From Tistrella bauzanensis (GTDB lineage Bacteria > Pseudomonadota > Alphaproteobacteria > Tistrellales > Tistrellaceae), in assembly GCF_014636235.1 (NCBI RefSeq), contig NZ_BMDZ01000055.1, positions 1-38,836 on the forward strand: a DNA stretch of 38,836 nucleotides. Direction: 5' to 3'. This document shows, piece after piece, positions 16,939-24,782 of this stretch (position 1 is the stretch's first letter; every line of letters starts with the position of its first letter). The translations under genes were made by a program, and so were the position numbers. The notes beneath the pieces were generated by a model. That model saw nothing but the letters and a program-made list of their open reading frames with translations, did not search any database and was not told where the DNA came from.

Positions 16939-17684
16939 CCGCGGGCTCGCTGAGTTGCGAGAACATCCAGGTGTCGTTCGGCGGGCTGAAGGCGGTCAAC
17001 GACGTCACTCATGATTTCAAGCCGGGGCGGCTTTACGGGCTGATCGGGCCGAACGGCGCGGGCAAGACCACGCTGATGAACGCGCTCTCGGGCCACGCCG
17101 CCTTGAGCGGCGGGCGTGTCCGGCTCGACGGCCGGGACGTGACGCATCTGTCGGTGCACCGGCGCACGCGCAGCGGGCTGGGGCGCAGTTTCCAGATCAC
17201 CAAGATCTTCGCAGGCATGTCGGTGCTGGAAAATCTTCAGATCGCGGCCTTCGCCCATCGCTATCGGTTGCAGCCCTTCTGGCTGCCGGCCAGCCGGTTC
17301 ACGGCGGTGCGTGAACAGGCCGAACGGGTGCTGGAAGAGGTGGGGTTGACCGCGCTGGCGCATCGGCCGGCCGAATATCTGTCGCATGGCGACCAGCGCG
17401 CGCTGGAAGTGGGGTTGTCGCTGTTGAGCGAGCCGCGGGTGCTGCTGCTGGACGAACCGCTGGCGGGGGTCGGGCATGATCAGCTCGACCGGGCGATCGG
17501 CCTGATCAGGCAGATCGTGAAGGGCCGCACCGTGCTGCTGATCGAGCACAACATGGATGTGGTGATGCAGGTCTCGGACGAGATCGTGGTGATGGTGCAG
17601 GGCCAGTTGCTGGCCTCGGGCAGCCCTGGGGATATCCGCGCCAATCCGGCGGTGCGGGCGGCCTATCTGGGAGACGAGGCATGA
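16935..17684 (+). CDS. Liv-type ABC importer ATPase, LivG-like
   Basis: A 249-aa cytoplasmic ATP-binding subunit. Walker A is GPNGAGKTT (about 37-45), the signature LSHGDQR (about 152), Walker B VLLLDEPLAGV (about 173) and the switch His is in LLIEHNMDVVM. The LivG-type C-terminal extension with the AYLGDEA end is present. It couples ATP hydrolysis to import together with the LivF-like protein encoded next, which it overlaps by 4 bases. Confidence 0.9.
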   Translation: MTAGSLSCENIQVSFGGLKAVNDVTHDFKPGRLYGLIGPNGAGKTTLMNALSGHAALSGGRVRLDGRDVTHLSVHRRTRSGLGRSFQITKIFAGMSVLENLQIAAFAHRYRLQPFWLPASRFTAVREQAERVLEEVGLTALAHRPAEYLSHGDQRALEVGLSLLSEPRVLLLDEPLAGVGHDQLDRAIGLIRQIVKGRTVLLIEHNMDVVMQVSDEIVVMVQGQLLASGSPGDIRANPAVRAAYLGDEA

Positions 17685-18382
17685 CGCTGCTGGCACTGGA
17701 GGGCTGCGATGTCTTCTATGGCAAGGCGCAGGCCCTGCACCACGTGTCGCTGGGGATCGAGCCGGGCGAGGTGGTGTCGCTGATCGGACGCAACGGCGCG
17801 GGCAAGAGCACCATTCTGAAAACCATGATCGGCCTCAACCGCGCGACCGGAGGGCGGCGGCTGTGGAAGGGCGGCGACGTGACCGCGCTGCGCCCGGACC
17901 AGCTCGGCCGGCTGGGCATCGCCTATGTGCCCGAGGACCGGCGGATCTTCTCCAATCTGTCGGTGGACGAGAACCTGCGCATCGCCACGGTGATGGGCCG
18001 GAAGGGCGGCTGGAACGCGGCCCGGGTCCACAAGCTGTTTCCGGTGCTGCGCGAGCGGGCGGCCCAGCCCGGCGACACGTTGTCGGGTGGCGAGCAGCAG
18101 ATGCTCGCCATCGCGCGCGGGCTGCTGACCAACCCCGAGGTGCTGCTGCTGGACGAGCCGACCGAAGGGCTGGCGCCGCTGATCGTCGATCAACTGGTTG
18201 AGGCGATGCGCCTGATCAACGCCGAGGGCATGGCGCTGTTGCTGGTTGAGCAGAACCTGCGCGTGCCGATGAAGCTGGCCCACCGGCAATATGTGATCGA
18301 CCACGGCGCCATCCGGTGGACCGGGACGACCGCCCAGTTGCAGGCCAACCGCGACGACATCGAAAAACTGATCAGCCTTTGA
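17681..18382 (+). CDS. Liv-type ABC importer ATPase, LivF-like
   Basis: A 233-aa cytoplasmic ATP-binding subunit, partner of the LivG-like protein. Walker A is GRNGAGKST (about 37-45), signature LSGGEQQM (about 136), Walker B VLLLDEPTEGL (about 157), followed by LLVEQNLRVPM with Gln at the switch position typical for LivF. It ends 9 bases before the thiolase gene, so transporter and catabolic genes are probably one transcript. Confidence 0.9.
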   Translation: MTLLALEGCDVFYGKAQALHHVSLGIEPGEVVSLIGRNGAGKSTILKTMIGLNRATGGRRLWKGGDVTALRPDQLGRLGIAYVPEDRRIFSNLSVDENLRIATVMGRKGGWNAARVHKLFPVLRERAAQPGDTLSGGEQQMLAIARGLLTNPEVLLLDEPTEGLAPLIVDQLVEAMRLINAEGMALLLVEQNLRVPMKLAHRQYVIDHGAIRWTGTTAQLQANRDDIEKLISL

Positions 18383-18391
18383 GGGAACGAC

Positions 18392-19624
18392 ATGGAAAAG
18401 ACGTATATCGTCGGAGTCGGGATGTCGCATTTCGGGCGCTTCCTGAACCGCAGCCTGGCCGACCTCACCGGTGACGCGGTAACCGAGGCGCTGGCCGATA
18501 GCGGGCTTACGCCGGGCGACGTCGGGGCGGCCTATTTCGCCAACGCCTCGCAAGGCGTGGTCGAGGGCCAGCATCTTGTGCGTGGCCAGCTTGCCCTGCG
18601 CAGGCTGGGGTTTCAGAACCTGTCGATCACCAATGTCGAGAATGCCTGCGCCAGCGGCAGCACCGCGCTGAACGCGGCGGTGGCCTATATCGCCTCAGGG
18701 CAGGGCGATGTGGCGCTGGCCGTGGGCGCGGACAAGATGAACGCGCCCGATCGTGCCCTGTCCTTCGCCATCTTCGACGGCGCCTGGGACGTCAGCGACG
18801 TCAAGGGCCAGATCGCGCGGCTGGAACGGCTGGGACAGGCGATGCAGCCGCCGGAGCGCGCGGTGGAACCGGGTCAGCGCAGCGTGTTCATGGATGTCTA
18901 TGCGGCGCTCGCGCGGTTCCACATGGGCAGCTTCGGCACCACCCAGGCGGATATCGCGCAGGTCGCGGCCAAGAACCACAGCCATTCGGTGCTGAACCCC
19001 AAGGCGCAATATCGCACGGCGATGACGGTGGACGAGGTGCTGGCCGCGCGCGAGATTTCCTGGCCGCTGACCCTGCCGATGTGCGCGCCGATCAGCGATG
19101 GCGCGGCGGCGGCGATCGTGGTTTCCGAGAAGAAGGCGCGGCAGATGGGCCTGACCCGGGCGGTGCGGATCGCCGCCAGCGTGCAGGCCGCCGGCTCGGA
19201 CCGGGCGCCCGAAGATCTCGACCGCCATATCTGCCGGAGGGCAGTGGACCGGGCCTATGAGCTGTCGGGGATCGCGCCCGAGGATGTCTCGGTGGTTGAG
19301 GTGCACGATGCGACCGCCTTCGCCGAATTGCAGCAGGCCGAACTTCTGCGGCTGTGCCCGATGGGCGAGGGTGGGCGGCTCGCCGCCTCGGGTGCGACCA
19401 CCCTTGGCGGGCGCATTCCGATCAATGTGTCGGGTGGGCTCGAATCGCGCGGCCATCCGATCGGGGCGACCGGTCTGGCGCAGATCTACGAACTGGTCAC
19501 GCAGTTGCGGGGTGAGGCCGGGCCGCGCCAGGTTGAGGGCGCGCGCGTCGGGCTCGCCGAGAACGGCGGCGGTTTCCATGGATACGAGGAAGCGGTGGCG
19601 GTGATCACGCTGCTGCAACGATAG
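18392..19624 (+). CDS. SCP2-type thiolase-like protein
   Basis: A 410-aa thiolase-fold protein of the SCP2/lipid-transfer thiolase group. The nucleophile Cys is in NACASGSTAL (about residue 90), the HDAT motif is near residue 310 and the catalytic His is in SRGHPIGATG (about 355). The second Cys of classical thiolases is absent: the C-terminal motif reads ENGGGFHG. That is common in SCP2-type enzymes, which cleave branched or ring-bearing 3-ketoacyl-CoA, sometimes by retro-aldol chemistry. No DUF35 partner gene is next to it. GAGGGA precedes ATG 18392. It is the first enzyme gene after the transporter genes. Reaction in this pathway is inferred. Confidence 0.82.
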   Translation: MEKTYIVGVGMSHFGRFLNRSLADLTGDAVTEALADSGLTPGDVGAAYFANASQGVVEGQHLVRGQLALRRLGFQNLSITNVENACASGSTALNAAVAYIASGQGDVALAVGADKMNAPDRALSFAIFDGAWDVSDVKGQIARLERLGQAMQPPERAVEPGQRSVFMDVYAALARFHMGSFGTTQADIAQVAAKNHSHSVLNPKAQYRTAMTVDEVLAAREISWPLTLPMCAPISDGAAAAIVVSEKKARQMGLTRAVRIAASVQAAGSDRAPEDLDRHICRRAVDRAYELSGIAPEDVSVVEVHDATAFAELQQAELLRLCPMGEGGRLAASGATTLGGRIPINVSGGLESRGHPIGATGLAQIYELVTQLRGEAGPRQVEGARVGLAENGGGFHGYEEAVAVITLLQR

Positions 19625-19633
19625 GAGGGCCTC

Positions 19634-21184
19634 ATGCGCTTGATCGACTTTTTCGACCGGGGTGTCTGGATCAACCCTGACCGCGTCTGCCTGGAGGATG
19701 ACGAGGTCAGCCGGCGCTATCGCGACGTGCAGACGCGCAGCTTCCGCTTTGCCAACGCCATCGCCGCCGAGGGGTTCGGCCCCGGGCGCATGGCTGGCAT
19801 CTACAGCCCCAACTGTGTGAGCGGATTCGAGGCGATGCTGGGTCTGTTCCGCTCCGGCACCGTCTGGGTGCCGGTGAACGCAAAGAACGGCATCGACGAG
19901 AACGCCTATATCCTCGATCACAACGACGTCGAGATCCTGTTCTATCACAGCAGCTTCGAACCTGTGCTGGACCGGATCAAGGCGCTGTGCCCGAAGATCC
20001 GGCGGTTCATCTGCCTCGACCGGGCGGGGTCGGCGGGGCCCTGGCTGGAAGACTGGCTGGCCGATGCCGCCGACACCGATCCGGATGTGAAGCTGGGGCC
20101 GGACGATCTGGTCGGCATTCTCTCGTCGGGCGGGACCACGGGGCGGCCCAAGGGAATCATGCTGACCCAGATGAACTGGGGCACGATGATCGCCAATTTC
20201 TATGCCGGTCTGGATGCTGGCCCCGCGCCGGTGCACCTGCTGGTCACGCCGATGACCCATGCCGCCGGGCTGATGGCGGTTGTCCTGATGGCGGCCGGCG
20301 CGCGCAACATCATTCTGCCGGGGTTCGATGCGGCGCGGGTGCTCGACACGATCGCGCGTGAGGAGGTCACCCATCTTTTCCTGCCGCCGACGGCGATCTA
20401 CATGTTGCTCTCGGAGCCGGGGATCGAGGATCGCAGCTTCCCGTCGCTGCGCGGCTTCATCTATGCGGCGGCGCCGATGGCCGTCGACAAGTTGCGGCAG
20501 TGCCTGAAGATCTTCGGTCCGGTGATGATGCAGAGCTTCGGCCAGGCCGAATCGCCGATGTTCTGCGCGCTGTTGACGCCCGAGGACCATCTGGTGCTGG
20601 GCGATCCGGCGCGCGAACACCGCCTCGCCAGTTGCGGACGGCCGACATTGCTGACGCCGGTGGCGATCATGGATGATGACGGCAAGCTGATGGCCCGGGG
20701 CGCGCGTGGCGAGATCGTGGTGCGCGGCAATCTGGTGATGAAGGGGTATTACAAGAACCCCGAGGCGACGGCCGACGTCTCGCAGCATGGCTGGCATCAC
20801 ACCGGCGACGTCGGATATCTGGACGCGGACGGTTATCTCTACATCGTCGACCGCAAGAAGGACATGATCATCTCGGGCGGGTTCAACGTCTATCCGTCGG
20901 AGGTGGAACAGGTGATCTGGGCGCATCCCGCCGTGCAGGATTGCGCGGTGATCGGGGTGCCCGACGAGAAATGGGGCGAGGCGGTCAAGGCGGTGATCGA
21001 ACTCAAGCCGGGCGCCCGGCTGGACCCCGACGAGATCATCCGCATCTGCAAGCAGCAACTCGGCAGCGTGAAGGCACCGAAATCGGTGGCGATCTGGGAC
21101 GAGCTGCCGCGCAGCCCCGTGGGCAAGGTGCGCAAGAAGGACATCCGGGATGTCTTCTGGCAGGGCCAGGCGCGGAAGATCTGA
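19634..21184 (+). CDS. Acyl-CoA ligase (AMP-forming), first copy
   Basis: A 516-aa ANL-superfamily ligase that makes an acyl-adenylate and then an acyl-CoA. The P-loop is SSGGTTGRPKG (about 164), the A5 region SFGQAESP, A7 HTGDVGYLDADGY (about 390), A8 DRKKDMIISGGFNVYPSEVE, and the A10 Lys is in SPVGKVRKKDI near the C-terminus. All catalytic motifs are intact. The substrate pocket does not identify the acid; medium-chain, branched or aryl acids are all possible. AGGAGG precedes ATG 19634 and the gap to the preceding gene is 9 bases. Confidence 0.87.
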   Translation: MRLIDFFDRGVWINPDRVCLEDDEVSRRYRDVQTRSFRFANAIAAEGFGPGRMAGIYSPNCVSGFEAMLGLFRSGTVWVPVNAKNGIDENAYILDHNDVEILFYHSSFEPVLDRIKALCPKIRRFICLDRAGSAGPWLEDWLADAADTDPDVKLGPDDLVGILSSGGTTGRPKGIMLTQMNWGTMIANFYAGLDAGPAPVHLLVTPMTHAAGLMAVVLMAAGARNIILPGFDAARVLDTIAREEVTHLFLPPTAIYMLLSEPGIEDRSFPSLRGFIYAAAPMAVDKLRQCLKIFGPVMMQSFGQAESPMFCALLTPEDHLVLGDPAREHRLASCGRPTLLTPVAIMDDDGKLMARGARGEIVVRGNLVMKGYYKNPEATADVSQHGWHHTGDVGYLDADGYLYIVDRKKDMIISGGFNVYPSEVEQVIWAHPAVQDCAVIGVPDEKWGEAVKAVIELKPGARLDPDEIIRICKQQLGSVKAPKSVAIWDELPRSPVGKVRKKDIRDVFWQGQARKI

Positions 21185-21193
21185 GGGCGTGAC

Positions 21194-22702
21194 ATGAATA
21201 TCTCCGAACTTCTGGCGCAATCCGCCCGAACCTTCGACGACCGGCCCGCGGTCTGCCTGGGCGGTGCGACAGTTTGCACCTATGCCGGGCTGCGCGATCG
21301 CGCTGCCGCGCTGGCAGCCGGCCTGCGCGCGCGGGGCGTGCCCCGGGGCGGGCGTGTCGTGATCTATATGGGCAATCGCCCGGAATATTTCGAGATGCTG
21401 TTCGGCATCTGGGCGGCGGGCTGTGTCGCGGTGCCGGTCAACGCCAAACTGCATCCGGCCGAGGTGGAGTATGTCCTGTCGAACAGCGGCGCCAGCCTGC
21501 TGTTCACCGACAAGGCCGGAGAGATGGCCGGTTTCGCCGGAACGGTCGCTGTCGATGGTGCCGTTTATGCGGCATTGATGGCCGGGCCGGCCGCCTTTGC
21601 TCCGGCACGGGTCGCGCCCGAGGATCCCGCCTGGATCTTCTATACCTCCGGCACCACCGGCCGGCCCAAGGGCGCGGTGTTGAGCCACCGCAATCTCTGG
21701 GCGATGACGGCAAGCTTTCTGGCCGATATCGGCCCGGTCACGGAAGACTCGGCAGCCCTGCATCCGGCGCCGCTGTCGCATGCGGCGGGCCTGTTCGCGC
21801 TGCCCTTCGTGCGGCGGGGTGCCGCCAACGTGGTGCCGGAAAGCGGCGGGTTCGATCCCGACGAACTGGTGGCGCTGCTGCACCGCTTTCCGCGGTCGTC
21901 CTTCTTTGCCGCGCCGACGATGCTCAATCGCTTCATCGCCTGTCCGGCGCTGGATGAGAGCGCGATCGCCAATCTCGATCTGATCTTCTGCGGCGGCGCG
22001 CCGATCTATGTCGAGGATCTGCGCCGGGCGCTCGGCCTGCTGGGGCCGCGCATCTGGATCGGCTATGGCCAGGGTGAGGTGCCCTGCACGATCAGCTATC
22101 TGCCGCGGCACGTCCTGGGGGTGGACACGCCCGATAGCTGGCTCGGCTCGGTCGGCATCGCCCGCACCGGTGTTACCGTCCGCGTGGTCGACGACGCCGG
22201 CGCCGACTGCGCGCCCGATATGCCGGGCGAGGTGATCGTGTCCGGTGACGTGGTGATGTCCGGTTATTGGCAGAACCCTGAAGCCACCGCCTCGGCCCTG
22301 CGCGATGGGTGGCTCTATACCGGCGATATCGGCAGTCTCGACGCACAAGGCGTGCTGACGCTTAAGGACCGGTCCAAGGATGTGATCATCTCGGGCGGGT
22401 CGAACATCTATCCCCGCGAGGTCGAGGAGGTGCTGTTGCGTTATCCCGGCGTCACTGAGGCCAACGTGACGGGCCGCCCGCATGCCGACTGGGGCGAAGA
22501 GGTCGTGGCCTTCGTGGTCGCCGAGGACGGGGTGACCGCCGAGGCGCTGGACCGGTTCTGCCTGGAGCGGATCGCCCGGTTCAAACGCCCGAAATCCTAT
22601 CGTTTCGTCCCGTCGCTGCCGAAAAGCAGCTACGGCAAGATCCTGAAGACCGAACTGCGCCGGATGCTGGCCGAGACCGAGCCGGCCTCGAAGACGCTTT
22701 GA
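21194..22702 (+). CDS. Acyl-CoA ligase (AMP-forming), second copy
   Basis: A 502-aa ANL-superfamily ligase, clearly diverged from its neighbour and so not a recent duplication. P-loop TSGTTGRPKGAV (about 151), A5 region GYGQGEVP, A7 YTGDIGSLDAQG, A8 DRSKDVIISGGSNIYPREVEE, A10 Lys in SSYGKILKTELRR. The A5 position has Gln-Gly-Glu where most have Thr-Glu, the same Q-x-E pattern as in the first copy. Two ligases in one operon suggest either two related acids or activation of both an original substrate and a released chain. It begins 9 bases after the first ligase. Confidence 0.87.
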   Translation: MNISELLAQSARTFDDRPAVCLGGATVCTYAGLRDRAAALAAGLRARGVPRGGRVVIYMGNRPEYFEMLFGIWAAGCVAVPVNAKLHPAEVEYVLSNSGASLLFTDKAGEMAGFAGTVAVDGAVYAALMAGPAAFAPARVAPEDPAWIFYTSGTTGRPKGAVLSHRNLWAMTASFLADIGPVTEDSAALHPAPLSHAAGLFALPFVRRGAANVVPESGGFDPDELVALLHRFPRSSFFAAPTMLNRFIACPALDESAIANLDLIFCGGAPIYVEDLRRALGLLGPRIWIGYGQGEVPCTISYLPRHVLGVDTPDSWLGSVGIARTGVTVRVVDDAGADCAPDMPGEVIVSGDVVMSGYWQNPEATASALRDGWLYTGDIGSLDAQGVLTLKDRSKDVIISGGSNIYPREVEEVLLRYPGVTEANVTGRPHADWGEEVVAFVVAEDGVTAEALDRFCLERIARFKRPKSYRFVPSLPKSSYGKILKTELRRMLAETEPASKTL

Positions 22703-22718
22703 CCCAAGGAGGCGTGAC

Positions 22719-23900
22719 ATGACCACACTCATTGCCGGCGTCGGCATGATTCCCTTCGCAAAGCCCGGCGCCTCGGCGCCCTATGACGCCATGGGCGAGG
22801 CGGCGATCCGTCTGGCGCTCGACGATGCCGGGATCAGGTTCGAGGCCGTGGAGCAGGCCTATGCCGGCTATGTCTATGGCGACAGCACCAGCGGCCAGCG
22901 GGTGATCTATCGCGTCGGCATGACCGGCATTCCCATCGTCAACGTGAACAACAACTGTTCCAGCGGCTCGACCGCGCTGTTCCTGGCGCGGCAGGCGGTG
23001 GAAAGCGGCGTGGCCGATTGCGTGCTGGCGGTGGGGTTCGAACAGATGACGCCGGGCGCGCTGGGCACGGTGTTCACCGACCGGCCCTCGCCGCTCGGTG
23101 AATTCGACGCGGTCACCGATGCGCTGATCGGCGCGTCGGATCTGCCGATGACGCTGAAATACTTCGGCGGCGCGGGCAAGGCGCATATGGAGCGCTATGG
23201 CACCCGGCTTGAAACCTTCGCGGCCATCCGTGCCAAGGCCAGCCGCCATGGCGCGCGCAACCCGCTGTCGGTGTTCCGCCGGGAGATGAGCGTCGAGGAG
23301 GTAATGAACGCCCAGACCATCTGGCCCGGGGTGATGACCCGCCCCATGGCCTGCCCGCCGACCTGTGGTGCCGCGGCGGCGCTGGTGGTGTCGGAAGACT
23401 TCGCCCGGCGCAACGGGCTGGACGCGACGGTGCGCATCCGGGCGCAGGCGATGACCACCGACCGTCCCGGCAGCTTCGACAGCCGCGACATGATCGAGGT
23501 GGTCGGCGCCGATCTGACGCGCAAGGCGGCGCGGACGGTTTATGAGGCGGCGGGTATCGGGCCTGAGGATATCGACGTGATCGAACTGCACGACTGTTTC
23601 GCCCAGAACGAACTGATCACCTATGAGGGGCTGGGCCTTTGCGGCGAGGGCGAAGCCGAGAAATTCGTCATGGACGGCGACAACACCTATGGCGGCCGCT
23701 ACGTCACCAACCCCTCGGGCGGGCTGCTGTCGAAAGGCCATCCGCTGGGCGCGACCGGGTTGGCCCAGTGCTATGAACTGACGCAGCAATTGCGCGGCCG
23801 CGCCGGGGACCGGCAGGTCGAGGGCGCGCGGCTGGCGTTGCAGCACAATCTGGGGCTTGGCGGCGCGGCGGTCGTGACCCTTTACGAAGCCGGCGCATGA
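22719..23900 (+). CDS. SCPx/SCP2-type thiolase (lipid-transfer protein group)
   Basis: A 393-aa thiolase-fold protein very like the thiolase half of animal SCPx. Nucleophile Cys in NNNCSSGSTAL (about 87), HDCF near residue 291, His in SKGHPLGATG (about 344), and the C-terminal stretch QHNLGLGGAAVVTLY. SCPx thiolases act on 2-methyl-branched and sterol side-chain 3-ketoacyl-CoA. AAGGAGG precedes ATG 22719. Its stop overlaps an upstream candidate start of the SDR gene. Which of the two thiolases works on the original substrate cannot be told from sequence. Confidence 0.85.
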   Translation: MTTLIAGVGMIPFAKPGASAPYDAMGEAAIRLALDDAGIRFEAVEQAYAGYVYGDSTSGQRVIYRVGMTGIPIVNVNNNCSSGSTALFLARQAVESGVADCVLAVGFEQMTPGALGTVFTDRPSPLGEFDAVTDALIGASDLPMTLKYFGGAGKAHMERYGTRLETFAAIRAKASRHGARNPLSVFRREMSVEEVMNAQTIWPGVMTRPMACPPTCGAAAALVVSEDFARRNGLDATVRIRAQAMTTDRPGSFDSRDMIEVVGADLTRKAARTVYEAAGIGPEDIDVIELHDCFAQNELITYEGLGLCGEGEAEKFVMDGDNTYGGRYVTNPSGGLLSKGHPLGATGLAQCYELTQQLRGRAGDRQVEGARLALQHNLGLGGAAVVTLYEAGA

Positions 23901-23920
23901 TGGCGGGGGGAGACGGGATC

Positions 23921-24706
23921 ATGGAATATGGCGTTGCCCTGGTGACGGGGGCCGGCTCAGGGATCGGGCAGGGGGTGGCGATACGGCTGGCCCGGCTTGG
24001 CGCCCGGGTCGTCGTCACCGATATTTCCGAGGCGGGTATTGATGAGACCCTTCGCCTGATTGCTGTGGACGGCGGCAAGGCGATGGGCCAGCGGCTCGAC
24101 GTCGCCGACGCGGCCTCGGTCGAGGCGGCCTTCGCCGCCGCCGAGGCCTGGGACAAGCCTGTCGATGTGCTGGTCAACAACGCGGGTATCGCGTCGCTGC
24201 ATGCCTTCCTCGACTTTCCGGCCGAGGACTGGACCCGGGTGATGACGGTCAATGTCACCGGCACCCTGCTCTGCGCACAACGTGCCGGGCGCGCGATGGT
24301 GCGGCAGGGCTATGGCCGGATCGTCAACATCGCCTCGGTCAGCGGCATCCGCGCCGGGGTGGGACGGACGGCCTATGGCACCTCGAAGGCGGCGATGATC
24401 GGGCTGACCCGCCAGATGGCGCTGGAGCTTGGGCCTTACGGGGTCACCGCAAACGCCGTCGCGCCCGGCCCGATCGTCACCCCGCTGACGCAGGCGAATT
24501 ATACCGAGGCGACGGTCGCGGCGTTTCTGCCGATGATTCCGGCCCGACGCATGGGCCAGTCCTCGGATATCGCCGCCGCGGTCGCCTATCTCGCCGGTCC
24601 CGAGGCCGGCTATGTCAATGGCGATGTGCTGGTGGTTGATGGTGGCTATGTCGCGGCCGGGGTGACCCAGACCGGGAATCTCGATATGTCGGCAAGCGGC
24701 GGATAA
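23921..24706 (+). CDS. Short-chain dehydrogenase/reductase
   Basis: A 261-aa classical SDR. Cofactor motif TGAGSGIG (about 9-16), NNAG near residue 87, catalytic Ser in NIASVSGI and Tyr-x3-Lys in AYGTSKAA, all intact. Asp in VVTDISEAG after the second strand favours NAD over NADP. A 3-hydroxyacyl-CoA dehydrogenase role feeding the thiolases would fit the operon; a 3-oxoacyl-ACP reductase-like or alcohol dehydrogenase role is possible. I prefer ATG 23921 because GGGGGGAG (23905-23912) is well placed. ATG 23897 or 23900, overlapping the thiolase stop, would add seven or eight residues and cannot be excluded. It is the last gene of the run. Confidence 0.83.
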   Translation: MEYGVALVTGAGSGIGQGVAIRLARLGARVVVTDISEAGIDETLRLIAVDGGKAMGQRLDVADAASVEAAFAAAEAWDKPVDVLVNNAGIASLHAFLDFPAEDWTRVMTVNVTGTLLCAQRAGRAMVRQGYGRIVNIASVSGIRAGVGRTAYGTSKAAMIGLTRQMALELGPYGVTANAVAPGPIVTPLTQANYTEATVAAFLPMIPARRMGQSSDIAAAVAYLAGPEAGYVNGDVLVVDGGYVAAGVTQTGNLDMSASGG

Positions 24707-24717
24707 CAAGCGGCCAG

Positions 24718-24768
24718 GCTCCGCGAACCTGCCGGGGATGTGATGTGTCCTCAGGGGGGTCGCGGAGC
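24718..24768. terminator. Hairpin between convergent SDR and amidase genes, possible bidirectional terminator
   Basis: GCTCCGCGA (24718-24726) pairs perfectly with TCGCGGAGC (24760-24768). An inner CCTG/CAGG pair (24728-24731 and 24752-24755) shortens the loop. It sits between the two stops and could end transcription from both sides. Confidence 0.5.
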
Positions 24769-24782
24769 GGGCCATGCGGATA

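Noticed and set aside
18695-22747. A 1350-codon open frame on the minus strand across thiolase and ligase genes
   Set aside because: It is antisense to three well-supported genes, is extremely rich in Arg, His, Gln and Asp, and has no family motif. In GC-rich DNA the strand opposite a real gene is often stop-free in one frame.
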